Part shown: piece by piece, positions 52,569 to 60,810 of the stretch
Position numbering within the stretch: position 1 is the stretch's first letter
Layout of the letters: each line of letters opens with the position of its first letter
Assembly (NCBI RefSeq): GCF_947581785.1
Contig: NZ_CANPVO010000001.1
Span: 1-61,343, forward strand
Source of the DNA: Candidatus Palauibacter polyketidifaciens
GTDB lineage: Bacteria > Gemmatimonadota > Gemmatimonadetes > Palauibacterales > Palauibacteraceae
Length of the DNA stretch: 61,343 bases
Reading direction: 5' to 3'
Made by a program: the position numbers and the translations under genes
Notes under the pieces: generated by a model
Told to the model about the DNA's origin: nothing
The model's input: the letters and a program-made list of their open reading frames with translations, nothing else
Databases searched by the model: none

Positions 52569-54480
52569 CATTGGTCCTAAGTGTAGGATTGAGACTGAAG
52601 CGGATGTTGTCCGATAGAGGATGAAGTGAAAGGCGTCAGCGCTCCCGGGTGGACGTGAATTCTCAAGCAAACGAAAAGGAAGTCGGCAAAAAACCCGCGC
52701 GGAGAGGGGAGAGGGTTGTCGTGAAGGAAAAACTGAACGTCGTCGCGAACGTTGCAATCATTGTAACACTGTGCGTGCTGTTGCTTGGTCCGTCGGGGCC
52801 GGTCGGCGGTTGGATTGGTGACCGTTACGAGGAACGGAGCGTCAAACGCCGAATCGCGGAGCTGTGGGTAGAGTTGACGGACGCGGACAGCAAATTGGAG
52901 CCGCAATCGCCGGATGAGCGTAGGACGATAGTTGAGTTTGTGGATTACGAGTGCCCGTCGTGCAGATTGGTTTCGAGTGCGGTGTCGGAGGCAGTAGTTC
53001 GGGAGGGCGTGACCGTAGTTGTGCGGCACTTGCCCCTTGTGGGTCTTCACGCGACGGCACGTGATCGCGCCGTGGCGGCTGTGTGTGGAGAGCGAGTCGG
53101 GGCCTTTGGAGAGATTCACGGAGCCTTGATGGAAGAGCCCGTGTCGGTGGATAGCGAGCACTGGTCGGCGCTCGGCGACCGGTTGGGAGACGTAGCGGCG
53201 GCAGCTTTCCGTACGTGCGTGAGTGCGGATGCTGAAGGGCGGTTGAATGAAGATGGATACTTGGCCGCATCACTGGGCATAGCAGGTACTCCCACGTTTG
53301 TGACGCTTGGGGGCGTGTTCGTTGGGGCGGAGGGACTAGAGCGAGCCGTAAGGTCGCTACCGCCGCCGGAGACTGGGACGCGGCAGCAGGTAGAGATACG
53401 TGAGCCGTCTGAGCACTCAATGTTCGACTCGTTCCGGCACGGAAATACTTCGGTGTCGGAATTGGAGAAACTCAACACAGCGTTGTTCCTCAGCCCTGAG
53501 CGCATACTTATTGTGGACGAGGCGTGGCTCCAGTTCGTGGACCTTGGAACCGGCGATGTGGAGACGCAGGGGGGGGCTGGAGAGGGACCTGGGGAGTTTA
53601 GATCCATTTTTGATGTTCTGCGACGTCCCGATGGTGTAGTATTGCGAGATTTCGTGTTGGCTAGGCTCACGACATTCTCTACCGGAGGGGCACTGCTCGG
53701 CACGCGACGCTACGACGTGATGAAGTTCGAAAACATGCTGGTTCGACCAGTGGCAGCGTTCGTGGACGGCGCAGTAGTGTTTCGTGACACCCGGAACACC
53801 AGCGTGTGGGTGGAAGGTCGGTCTCGGGCCGCAGTGCGATACATCGAGTCGTCTGGTGACGAGCAGGTCAGGGTGATCGCACAGGAGATAGGCGATGAGA
53901 AGTACGGTTACAGATTAGCGGATGGGCGCAAGGGTACGACCGGGATACACTTCGGCCAGCGAGTCCTCGAGGGACGGATTGGCGAGAGACTCGTGGTTGC
54001 ACAGACGGATTCACCGACCGTACGGCTCTTGAACCGAGACGGGGCGGTGACGGGGAGAATCCCGTTACCGCGAGGGCTGGACGTGTCGGAGGACCATGTT
54101 CAACTGGCTCGACATGAGAGAATCGCCGAGAGGGAGCAGCGGTTCAACGCCCCGGAAATAAGGGAACGACTCGGTAGAACGGCAATGGCAAGTCGGGAAC
54201 ATCCAACCGTGCCAGCGAATGCGGTAACGCCAGGGGTTGATAAGCTCTTCGTGGATTTCGATGGTCGACTGTGGCTCCGTCTATTCGTAATGCCCGGCCA
54301 GGATGTCGTGCAATGGCAAGTGTGGGATGTCGCTAGTGCGCGTATGGAGTTCGTCGTGAGGCTTGCCCGGACGACGACCTTGCTCGATGCACAAGGGGAT
54401 CGTGTACTGCTTCATATGATGGACAGTTTTGGAGTGGACCGGGTCGTGATTCAGACGTTGGTTGCGGTGTGACGAGCACT
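52560..54480. other. Segment of visibly lower GC content
   Basis: Bases here use many A/T-ending codons and contain runs such as AAAAAACC, in contrast to the dcw region. By eye GC falls to the high fifties in percent. The segment matches the DsbA-propeller gene and its leader almost exactly, so it may have been acquired from another genome. Confidence 0.5.
52649..54472 (+). CDS. Membrane-anchored DsbA-like thioredoxin fused to a 6-bladed beta-propeller
   Basis: A 607-residue fusion. A short cytoplasmic part and one membrane helix (about 30-48) lead to a DsbA-like domain: IVEFVDYECPSC with the redox pair Cys102 and Cys105, RHLPLVGLHATARDRAVAAVCGE, and the cis-Pro loop GIAGTPTFV. From about residue 260 a propeller starts, with the family mark GGAGEGPGEFRSI. 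The domain order is typical of neither family alone. It likely makes or reshuffles disulfides in the periplasm, with the propeller giving substrate choice. Start GTG 52649; GTG 52655 is also possible. Confidence 0.8.
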   Translation: MDVNSQANEKEVGKKPARRGERVVVKEKLNVVANVAIIVTLCVLLLGPSGPVGGWIGDRYEERSVKRRIAELWVELTDADSKLEPQSPDERRTIVEFVDYECPSCRLVSSAVSEAVVREGVTVVVRHLPLVGLHATARDRAVAAVCGERVGAFGEIHGALMEEPVSVDSEHWSALGDRLGDVAAAAFRTCVSADAEGRLNEDGYLAASLGIAGTPTFVTLGGVFVGAEGLERAVRSLPPPETGTRQQVEIREPSEHSMFDSFRHGNTSVSELEKLNTALFLSPERILIVDEAWLQFVDLGTGDVETQGGAGEGPGEFRSIFDVLRRPDGVVLRDFVLARLTTFSTGGALLGTRRYDVMKFENMLVRPVAAFVDGAVVFRDTRNTSVWVEGRSRAAVRYIESSGDEQVRVIAQEIGDEKYGYRLADGRKGTTGIHFGQRVLEGRIGERLVVAQTDSPTVRLLNRDGAVTGRIPLPRGLDVSEDHVQLARHERIAEREQRFNAPEIRERLGRTAMASREHPTVPANAVTPGVDKLFVDFDGRLWLRLFVMPGQDVVQWQVWDVASARMEFVVRLARTTTLLDAQGDRVLLHMMDSFGVDRVVIQTLVAV

Positions 54481-54556
54481 TACCCGTTTAGGAATTACGA
54501 CAATCACGTGACACACGAGCTTCGCTGAATATCGTCGAATATGCCCCGCGGGAACG

Positions 54557-54958
54557 TCAGGCGTCAAGTAACCGGGCGCGGGGGAGGCTGGCCATCGCCT
54601 TGTCCAGGGTCAGGGTGTCGAGATCTGAATGCGCGTAGTCGTCGGCGATGAGCCGATCAGGCAGCCCCGCGCCGCTCGAGGCGTCCAGGAGCCTCATCAC
54701 CGAGAGCCCGTTCAAAGGTGCGACCAGGCCGCTGCCCAGCACCTGGATCAGGGCGGAACGAGCGGCGGGCTTCTGCACGCCGAAGTGGTGCTGGAGGGCG
54801 ACGTAGGCCTCGCCGATCACTTGATTGGAAACCACCACGGTGGTGCCGTCTCCGACCAGCGTCGTCAGGTGCCGCACCGTATGGGCGAACCGATCCCGGG
54901 GTCGGCCCGTGAGCAGGCGCACGAGGACGGATGTGTCAATCCCGTAGCGAAGGATCAT
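54557..54958 (-). CDS. vapC: VapC-family PIN-domain toxin
   Basis: A 133-residue PIN-domain ribonuclease. The acidic metal-site residues appear in YGIDTSVLVRLL (first Asp), NQVIGEAYVAL (Glu), DRLIADDYAH and DTLTLDKAM. VapC toxins cut specific RNAs, often tRNAs, and are held inactive by VapB. ATG 54958 is 22 bases inside the end of the antitoxin gene, the usual overlapping order antitoxin-toxin. Confidence 0.85.
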   Translation of the reverse strand: MILRYGIDTSVLVRLLTGRPRDRFAHTVRHLTTLVGDGTTVVVSNQVIGEAYVALQHHFGVQKPAARSALIQVLGSGLVAPLNGLSVMRLLDASSGAGLPDRLIADDYAHSDLDTLTLDKAMASLPRARLLDA

Positions 54959-55178
54959 GTCGCTGGGCGCGGAAGGCGTGAACGTCAAAGGGCGCGATGT
55001 CGGGGTCGATTTGCTCCCTTAGCGGGGCCAAACGCGACAGATCGATCTTGTGGGGTCGTATGACGAAGCCGTGGGGCCCCTCCAGCAGTTCGAGACGGTC
55101 GCCGGGTCGGACGCCCATGACGTCAAGGACATGCGCCGGAAACGTGACTTGTCGCTTCGCCGGTACCTTGACGAGCAT
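54936..55178 (-). CDS. vapB: AbrB-type (VapB) antitoxin
   Basis: An 80-residue AbrB/SpoVT-like DNA-binding protein: MLVKVPAKRQVTFPAHVLDVMGVRPGDRLELLEG is the swapped-hairpin domain, and the rest (LAPLREQIDPDIAPFDVHAFRA) should wrap VapC. A strong GGGAGG precedes ATG 55178. The N-terminal domain probably binds the perfect inverted repeat in its own promoter. A longer reading to 55292 would run through that promoter and is unlikely. Confidence 0.85.
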   Translation of the reverse strand: MLVKVPAKRQVTFPAHVLDVMGVRPGDRLELLEGPHGFVIRPHKIDLSRLAPLREQIDPDIAPFDVHAFRAQRHDPSLRD

Positions 55179-55205
55179 GGGTTGTCCTCCCTGGGCGGAC
55201 TCCGA

Positions 55206-55247
55206 CACCTTACGATAAAGCTTATTTTCGTAAGGTGATGCAGTCAA
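55206..55247 (-). promoter_or_regulatory. vapBC promoter with a perfect inverted-repeat operator
   Basis: On the + strand CACCTTACGA (55206-55215) and TCGTAAGGTG (55228-55237) are exact reverse complements 12 bases apart. On the - strand TTGACT (55247-55242), a 17-base spacer and TAAGCT (55224-55219) form a promoter whose -10 lies between the two half-sites. VapB-VapC binding here would shut off the operon, the usual conditional control of such pairs. Confidence 0.75.
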
Positions 55248-55403
55248 GCTCTCTGGGCGCGCTTTACGACCGTCGCCTTGAGGAAAGATCATCTCGGGGT
55301 TCGAGACAACGCGGATAGGAGGAGGGTCCCGTGGGAACTGAATTGAGTATCGGAGGATCGACTCTCCCGGTCGGCAGGCGTCGGTCCAGGGGGCGCGACG
55401 GAG

Positions 55404-56540
55404 GTGCGTCCCAGAGTTGCCGTATGGGTGAGTCTGCTGGGTTCGCTATGGGGCGGAGAGCTGGGGGGGCAGCTTCGCGACGGAATCGAAATCAGCAACG
55501 TGCCGTTGTTGGAGATCGGCGTTGCGGAGGGGGAAAACCCGTACCTGTTCAGCAAGATTTCGGGCGCGTTTCTGCTGGACGACGAACGCGTCGTCGTGTG
55601 CGACGGAGAGCTTGTGGAACTCCGTGTGTACGGACGAGATGGGAGTTTCCTGCACCGGGTAGGAGGGCGGGGGGAAGGTCCGGGTGAGTTCTTCCAGATA
55701 GATGCAGTTTGGCCAGTATCGGACGGGCGGATCGGCGTTTGGGATGCGGGGAACCTGCGCATATCTACGTTTTCGGCGGAAGGCGAACTCGTGAGCGCGG
55801 AGCGTGTGAAGATCGAGATGCAGGCGGGACGGCCGAGAAACCTGGAGCTCTTCCTCGGATCGTTCGACGACGACGATGTGATATTGGCCTCCGTGGAGGC
55901 AGGGCGCGCCTCAAGCGGTGTGGCTGCGGATCAATGGACACTGGGGCGCTTCAGCCTTGACGGTGATCCGCAGGGTCTCCTGGGGCAACTGCGCGGATTT
56001 CGAAGAATGGTCGGGTCGCCTTTGCCGTTCACGCCGATACCGTCTGTCGCGGTGCTTGGTGACACTGTATGGGCAGTGGACGGGTACGGGCCCGAGATAG
56101 GGCACCTGGACGCCGACGGGAACCTCCAGCCCGCCATCGCGGTACCGACAGTTGATCTCGAGACGGACGAAGCATGGTCACTTTTGAGGGAGGAACTACA
56201 AAGACGTGACGCCGGACTGTTTCTGCAGTTGATGGACCGACTACCGCCGCCGGATGAGATACCGCAGATCGGGGGTCTGCTTGTCGATAATGCCAGCCAG
56301 CTCTGGGTCAAGGTGTACGATCCGTCTGTCGACGCACTGTGGATCGGCGATCCTCTGCTCCCGGGCGCAGGCGGCGAATGGCGAGTCGTCGGCTCTGGCG
56401 GAGAAGCCAGGGGTGCGGTTCAGATGCCGGACGGCGTGACCCCACTTGCTATCACGGAGGACCGTCTCGTGGGGATCGCTCGCGGTGCCCTGGATGTGGA
56501 ACGGCTGGTCGTGCACCGTATCCGGCCCGGCGGAGGATAG
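55404..56540 (+). CDS. Exported 6-bladed beta-propeller protein
   Basis: A 378-residue protein with an N-terminal hydrophobic signal (VAVWVSLLGSLWGG) but no lipobox Cys. The family mark is RVGGRGEGPGEFFQI, followed by blades such as VSDGRIGVWDAGNLRISTF. No Cys-rich peptide gene is seen just before it. The GTG start has a modest site; a stronger GGAGGAGGG lies before GTG 55331 in another frame, so a lost N-terminal part or a leader peptide is possible. It is divergent from vapBC. Confidence 0.75.
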   Translation: MRPRVAVWVSLLGSLWGGELGGQLRDGIEISNVPLLEIGVAEGENPYLFSKISGAFLLDDERVVVCDGELVELRVYGRDGSFLHRVGGRGEGPGEFFQIDAVWPVSDGRIGVWDAGNLRISTFSAEGELVSAERVKIEMQAGRPRNLELFLGSFDDDDVILASVEAGRASSGVAADQWTLGRFSLDGDPQGLLGQLRGFRRMVGSPLPFTPIPSVAVLGDTVWAVDGYGPEIGHLDADGNLQPAIAVPTVDLETDEAWSLLREELQRRDAGLFLQLMDRLPPPDEIPQIGGLLVDNASQLWVKVYDPSVDALWIGDPLLPGAGGEWRVVGSGGEARGAVQMPDGVTPLAITEDRLVGIARGALDVERLVVHRIRPGGG

Positions 56541-56579
56541 TCCCGAGGCGCTCCGTAGGGCGACTCGCGTTCGAAGGCA

Positions 56580-57461
56580 CTAGAGATCGTATCTCAGGCT
56601 GAGCGTCACGGTGAAGGCGCTCGTGTCGCGTGTTTCCACGGTGTACACGATGCGGGAGCCGCGGCCCACGGTGGAGTCGTGGCTGCGGAGTTGGTCCCAC
56701 TCGCGAGGTTCGCTCTCGAACGGTCCGAGGGTCTTCGCGTAGCGTATTCGGGTTCCGACCGTGAAGCGGTCGGCGACGCGGTAGTCCACGCCCGCCAGCG
56801 CCTGGGCGCCGAACATGGTGTCGTGGAGCACCGCTGAGCCCAGCGTCGTTGTCCCGGCCAGCTTCGCGCGGAGCACCGGATCCTCGAACGTGCTGATCCG
56901 CACCGGATCGTTGTTGCGCTTCCACAGGCTGAAATAGTCGACGGCCATGCGCTGCACGCCGGCGCCGACCCCCAGGTACGGCGTCAGCCGCGCACCGCCG
57001 GTGGCGAGATCGACCGCGAGGTTCGCGAATGCGCCGTGTACGCTCACGTCGCCGGCGCCGCCGACCGCCCTCTCCAGCTCCTGGTCGGCCTTCTGCGCGG
57101 TCACCACGTCGCCGATCTCCGTCGGCGCGTAGTCGTGATACGGCGCGGCTCGGTACCGGTACTCGGCCTCGACCCGGAACCTGCCGAACCGGTATCCGGC
57201 CGCGATTCCCGTCGCCATCCCCCTCGTGCCGCCGGACTCGTTCGCCCATTCGGTCGGCGGCGGCGGGGTGTCGCACTCCGATCCCGCCTCCACCCCATCG
57301 GGGTTGATGAGCAGGTCGCAGCGCGTGCCCCAGTCGTTGTCTGTGCCGACAAGCCGCATGGCCGGAGCGAGCGTGAACCCTAACTCCGACCCGACGTACG
57401 GCTGCGCGGCGACCTCGCCCGCCGCCAAGCCGAGCGCCAGCGCGAAAACGGCTCCTCTCAT
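56580..57461 (-). CDS. Outer-membrane beta-barrel protein
   Basis: A 293-residue protein with a signal peptide (cut after AAGEVAAQ) and alternating beta-strands typical of OmpA-like or 'porin family' barrels: GYRFGRFRVEAEYRYRAAPYHDYAP, LTPYLGVGAGVQRMAVDYF, FTVTLSLRYDL ending in a hydrophobic residue. A loop with two Cys (TRCDLLINPDG to SECDTPPPP) could form a disulfide. Role unknown. It lies 27 bases downstream of the flotillin gene on the same strand. Confidence 0.8.
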   Translation of the reverse strand: MRGAVFALALGLAAGEVAAQPYVGSELGFTLAPAMRLVGTDNDWGTRCDLLINPDGVEAGSECDTPPPPTEWANESGGTRGMATGIAAGYRFGRFRVEAEYRYRAAPYHDYAPTEIGDVVTAQKADQELERAVGGAGDVSVHGAFANLAVDLATGGARLTPYLGVGAGVQRMAVDYFSLWKRNNDPVRISTFEDPVLRAKLAGTTTLGSAVLHDTMFGAQALAGVDYRVADRFTVGTRIRYAKTLGPFESEPREWDQLRSHDSTVGRGSRIVYTVETRDTSAFTVTLSLRYDL

Positions 57462-57488
57462 GGGTCGTCCCTCGTGTGAATTCGCGGG

Positions 57489-58814
57489 TCAGGCGGGCGG
57501 AAGCTCGGGGGCTGACGCCTCACCGCCGTCCGCGTCTCCTGAACCCACGGCGCGCTGCAGCACTTCCTGGATGTCAAGTCCCAGCACCGAGGCGAGTCCC
57601 TCCATCGTTCCGTAGGCGCCTCGCACCCGCTGGTTGAGAGCGTTGGACACGCCCTCTCCCTGGCCGCCGTCCATGACGACGACGCGGTCGATGTCCACGC
57701 CTTCCACCGCGCCGACGGCGATCTCGAGCAGTTCGGGGAGCTTCTCCGCCATGAACACGGCGAACGCGGCCTCGCCTCCGGTCTGGACCTCGGCGTAGAG
57801 CCGCTTCAGGACCTCGACCTGGGCCTTCCCGCGCTCCAGGATCGGCGCCGCCTCGGCCTCCGCCCGCGCGAACGCGGCCATCTTCTCGGCCTTGGCGGGC
57901 TCGATCACGTCCGCCCGCAGGCGCTGCTCCTCGCGCTCCACGCGCTTCATCTCGAGGATCTTCTCGGCCTCGACCTCGGCCTCCTGCGCCTTCACGCGCG
58001 CGATCTTCTCGGCCGTGTCGCCCTCGCGGTGCAGTTCGGCCTTGCGCACGCGCAGTTCGTTCTGGGCCTCGGCGACCTTGATCGAGGCCGCGGCCTCCCG
58101 CACCTCGGCGCGCCGCCTCGCCTCGGCCTGCGCCTCTCGCGTGTCGGCCTCCGCCTGGGCCTCGGCGATCTCCGCGGCCCGAATGGCCTCGGCCGACTTC
58201 TCCCGCCCGATCGCGTCCAGGTAGCCGCGTTCGTCGCTCACGTTCTGGATCTTGAGCACGTCGAGGTGGAAGCCGAGCGAGGCCAGATCCTCTCCCGCGT
58301 CCTCCGACAGCGCCTTGGCGAACCCCAGCCGGTCCTCGTTCACGGCTTCCGGCGTCAGCGTCGCGAGCACGCCCCGCAGGTTCCCGGTGAGCGTGTCCTG
58401 GGCGAGTTCCCGAACTTCCTCCTCCGTCTTCCCCAGCAGGCGCTCCACCGCGTTGTTGAACACCCACTCGGGCTCCGAGGCGATCTTCACGTTCGCGATC
58501 GCCTCCACGCTCAGCGGGATGTTCCCCTTCGAGAAGGCGTTGTTGACGAAGACCTCGATGGGGATGGTCTCGAGGTTCATGTGCTGGACCGTCTCGATGA
58601 TCGGGATCCGGAGGGTGCGTCCGCCCGAGATGGAGCGGTAGCCGACGGCCTGGCCATCGGTCAGCATGCGATTCCGGCCGGTGATCACGGCCGCACGGTT
58701 GGGGGGAACGATCACGATCAGGTTTTTGATCGTGATGATCGCCACGAGTACGACGACGAAGAAGACGCCCGCCATCACGACCGGGGCGGCCAGGAGATTC
58801 AGAAAGTCTTGCAT
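57489..58814 (-). CDS. Flotillin-like SPFH/band-7 protein
   Basis: A 441-residue protein with one N-terminal membrane helix (about 10-29), an SPFH domain (VPPNRAAVITGRN to NAFSKGNIPLSVEAIANVKI) and a long Glu/Ala-rich coiled coil (about 210-340) typical of flotillins (FloT/YuaG). Flotillins gather in ordered membrane patches and help membrane-bound complexes assemble. It is in the usual pair with an NfeD-like gene 7 bases upstream. Confidence 0.9.
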   Translation of the reverse strand: MQDFLNLLAAPVVMAGVFFVVVLVAIITIKNLIVIVPPNRAAVITGRNRMLTDGQAVGYRSISGGRTLRIPIIETVQHMNLETIPIEVFVNNAFSKGNIPLSVEAIANVKIASEPEWVFNNAVERLLGKTEEEVRELAQDTLTGNLRGVLATLTPEAVNEDRLGFAKALSEDAGEDLASLGFHLDVLKIQNVSDERGYLDAIGREKSAEAIRAAEIAEAQAEADTREAQAEARRRAEVREAAASIKVAEAQNELRVRKAELHREGDTAEKIARVKAQEAEVEAEKILEMKRVEREEQRLRADVIEPAKAEKMAAFARAEAEAAPILERGKAQVEVLKRLYAEVQTGGEAAFAVFMAEKLPELLEIAVGAVEGVDIDRVVVMDGGQGEGVSNALNQRVRGAYGTMEGLASVLGLDIQEVLQRAVGSGDADGGEASAPELPPA

Positions 58815-58821
58815 TTAAGCC

Positions 58822-59391
58822 TCATTCCTCGAGCAGCTTCATGTCTTCGGGATCCACGGGCGCGACATCGGCGATGCCGTCCGTCATGCGCACGACGACG
58901 ACCGACTGTCCGGCTCGGAGCGGCAGGTCGTCGGGGCAGGTCGAGTCCAGGCGGGCGCGCACGCTGTAGCGGCGCTCCCCGCGCGACACCTTCACCGTAC
59001 CCGCACCGTCCGGCGCTATTTCCATCGTGACTTCGCCCGTCAGTCCGGCCAGCGAACGCTCGCCGAGCGCGGTGCCGGCGCCCGAGCGCTTGATGTAGCG
59101 GAAGGCGGCGCCGATGAACGCCCCGGAGGCCAGCCCCGTGACGCCGGCGATGGCGGCCGTGACCGCGGGACTCGTGAACCAGTGCAGGATGGCGCCGGTC
59201 GCGCCGAACCCGAACATGGCGTAGACGATGGTCCGCAGCGAGAGGAGTCTCGCCACGTCGGCCGCGCCGCCTGCGTCCAGCTCTGCGTCCACATCCACAT
59301 CGATGTCCATGCCGTCCAGGAAGTCGCCGAACACGGACAGCGCGAGGAAACCGCCGCCCACCAGGAGACAGAAGATGTATATCGTGAACAT
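58822..59391 (-). CDS. NfeD/YuaF-like membrane protein
   Basis: A 189-residue protein with about three membrane helices in the first 105 residues and a C-terminal OB-fold domain (LTGEVTMEIAPDGAGTVKV to VDPEDMKLLEE). NfeD-like proteins work with flotillin-type partners, here the next gene. Its ATG abuts the stop of the NmrA-like gene with no gap, so all three are probably on one transcript. Confidence 0.85.
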   Translation of the reverse strand: MFTIYIFCLLVGGGFLALSVFGDFLDGMDIDVDVDAELDAGGAADVARLLSLRTIVYAMFGFGATGAILHWFTSPAVTAAIAGVTGLASGAFIGAAFRYIKRSGAGTALGERSLAGLTGEVTMEIAPDGAGTVKVSRGERRYSVRARLDSTCPDDLPLRAGQSVVVVRMTDGIADVAPVDPEDMKLLEE

Positions 59392-60276
59392 TCAGGCGCC
59401 TCCGCCGGACCAGGCCGCGACCGTTTCCCGCACGAAGTCCTCGAACACGCGCGGTGCGTGGCCCAGCACGTGGCTCATCGTCGCGAAGTCCTCCTCCGTC
59501 GCGAGGAGCCCTTCCGCGAGGAAGTGCTCCGACATGACCCGAAGGTCCCGCACGAGCCATTCCGGCAGGCTTCGGCTCGCGCGCGCCTCCCAGGCGTCGA
59601 GGTCGTCGCCGACGTACTCGATCTCGCGCCCGAGGTGTTCGCTCCAGATGCGGGCGACATGCTCGGACGTCAGCAGCTGCGGTCCGACCACCGGATACCG
59701 GATCCCCTCGTGGCCGTCATCGAGGAGCGCGTTCACGGTGGCGTCGGCGATGTCGCGGACGTCGACCCGGTGCAGCCCCGCGCCCCCGAGCGGGGCGGGA
59801 TAGACGCCGGCTTCGAGCGACCGCCTAAGCCACAGATCGTTCTGGAAGTAGTGGTTCGGTTCGATCGTCGCCCACGGGACGCCGGAGGCCCCGAGAGCGG
59901 CGAGGATCTCCATCTTGCTCGCGAAGTGGGGGATGTGGGGCGCCGCGTGCGCGCGGTGCGCGGAATGGAAGACGATCCGCTCGACGCCGGCCTCCGCGGC
60001 CGCATCGACGGCCCCGATGCCGAGCCGCGCCTCGTGCGGGTGGAGCGCCGTGAGGAGGTGCATGCGCGACACGCCTTCGAGCGCCGGCCCGAGGGTGTCG
60101 GGCCGCTCCAGGTCGCCTTGCATGAATTCGACGCGCTCGCCCGACGCCCCGGCCGACGCCCCGGCGCGGTCCGCCGAGCGCGTCAGGCACCGGACCGACG
60201 CTCCGCGGGCCACGAGGCCCTCGACGACCCGACGCCCGACGGTCCCCGTCCCGCCGACGCAAAGCACGTCCGCCAT
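59392..60276 (-). CDS. NmrA/SDR-type NAD(P)-binding protein
   Basis: A 294-residue atypical short-chain dehydrogenase. VLCVGGTGTVGRRVVEGLVARG is the nucleotide loop, VEFMQGDLERPDTLGPALEGV the next conserved piece, then IVFHSAHRAHAAPHIPHFASK and WATIEPNHYFQNDLW. The usual Tyr-x3-Lys is replaced, as in NmrA-like proteins, many of which sense NADP rather than catalyse. ATG 60276 has GGAGG 5 bases before it; longer readings lack support. First gene of the flotillin unit. Confidence 0.85.
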   Translation of the reverse strand: MADVLCVGGTGTVGRRVVEGLVARGASVRCLTRSADRAGASAGASGERVEFMQGDLERPDTLGPALEGVSRMHLLTALHPHEARLGIGAVDAAAEAGVERIVFHSAHRAHAAPHIPHFASKMEILAALGASGVPWATIEPNHYFQNDLWLRRSLEAGVYPAPLGGAGLHRVDVRDIADATVNALLDDGHEGIRYPVVGPQLLTSEHVARIWSEHLGREIEYVGDDLDAWEARASRSLPEWLVRDLRVMSEHFLAEGLLATEEDFATMSHVLGHAPRVFEDFVRETVAAWSGGGA

Positions 60277-60551
60277 CCATGCCTCCGGTTCTCCAGTGGC
60301 TCCGACTTCCCAGGTCCTGCAGGATCCCGACGATACGCGGCGCGCGAATGGCAGGCGAGTGCCGCCCGCGTCGCCCCGCCGACTGCGTGTCGAGAGCGCG
60401 TTGACACCCCGTTGATGGCCGCCCGGACTCTGAGGGCGAAATCTCGGGAGGCACGGGACGGGGGGTCCGTCCCGGAAGGTCGCGGCGAGTGCGCCAGGCA
60501 CGGCGGCGGCCGCGACCCGGCCCTCCGAAGACCCGTGAAAGGGAGGGGACG

Positions 60552-60800
60552 ATGAAGACGACGAAAGCGGGACGCTGGGTGCTACTTGGCTTCAACCTCG
60601 TGCTGGCCACGGCCATCCTGGCGCAACCCGGCCGGGCCGCGTCCGCGCGTGGCGGCGACGACTGCCTCGGGGACTGTTTCCAGGGATGGGGGGGATGCGT
60701 GCTGGACGGCGACTGGGGCTGCAACTACGAACTCAACGAATGCGTGCGGGGATGCTTCTTCCCCACGTGGGGTCCTTTTTCGGATCCCTATCTCCTCTGA
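60552..60800 (+). CDS. Small exported Cys-rich peptide with symmetric Cys spacing
   Basis: An 82-residue protein with a signal peptide (residues 1-30, cut near GRAASA) and a mature part with six Cys at 38, 42, 49, 57, 64 and 68. The spacing x3-x6-x7-x6-x3 is a mirror image around the centre, suggesting a paired-helix hairpin with disulfides; Trp and aromatic residues fill the gaps. ATG has a GGGAGGGG site. A propeller lipoprotein gene follows 10 bases later, as for the peptide at 50142. No family recognised. Confidence 0.7.
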   Translation: MKTTKAGRWVLLGFNLVLATAILAQPGRAASARGGDDCLGDCFQGWGGCVLDGDWGCNYELNECVRGCFFPTWGPFSDPYLL

Positions 60801-60810
60801 CGGAGAGCAC

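Noticed and set aside
55331-55687. GTG frame of 118 codons with a strong GGAGGAGGG site before the propeller gene
   Set aside because: The protein is Arg/Gly-rich and lies out of phase inside the propeller gene. I keep it only as a hint for a leader peptide or a changed N-terminus.
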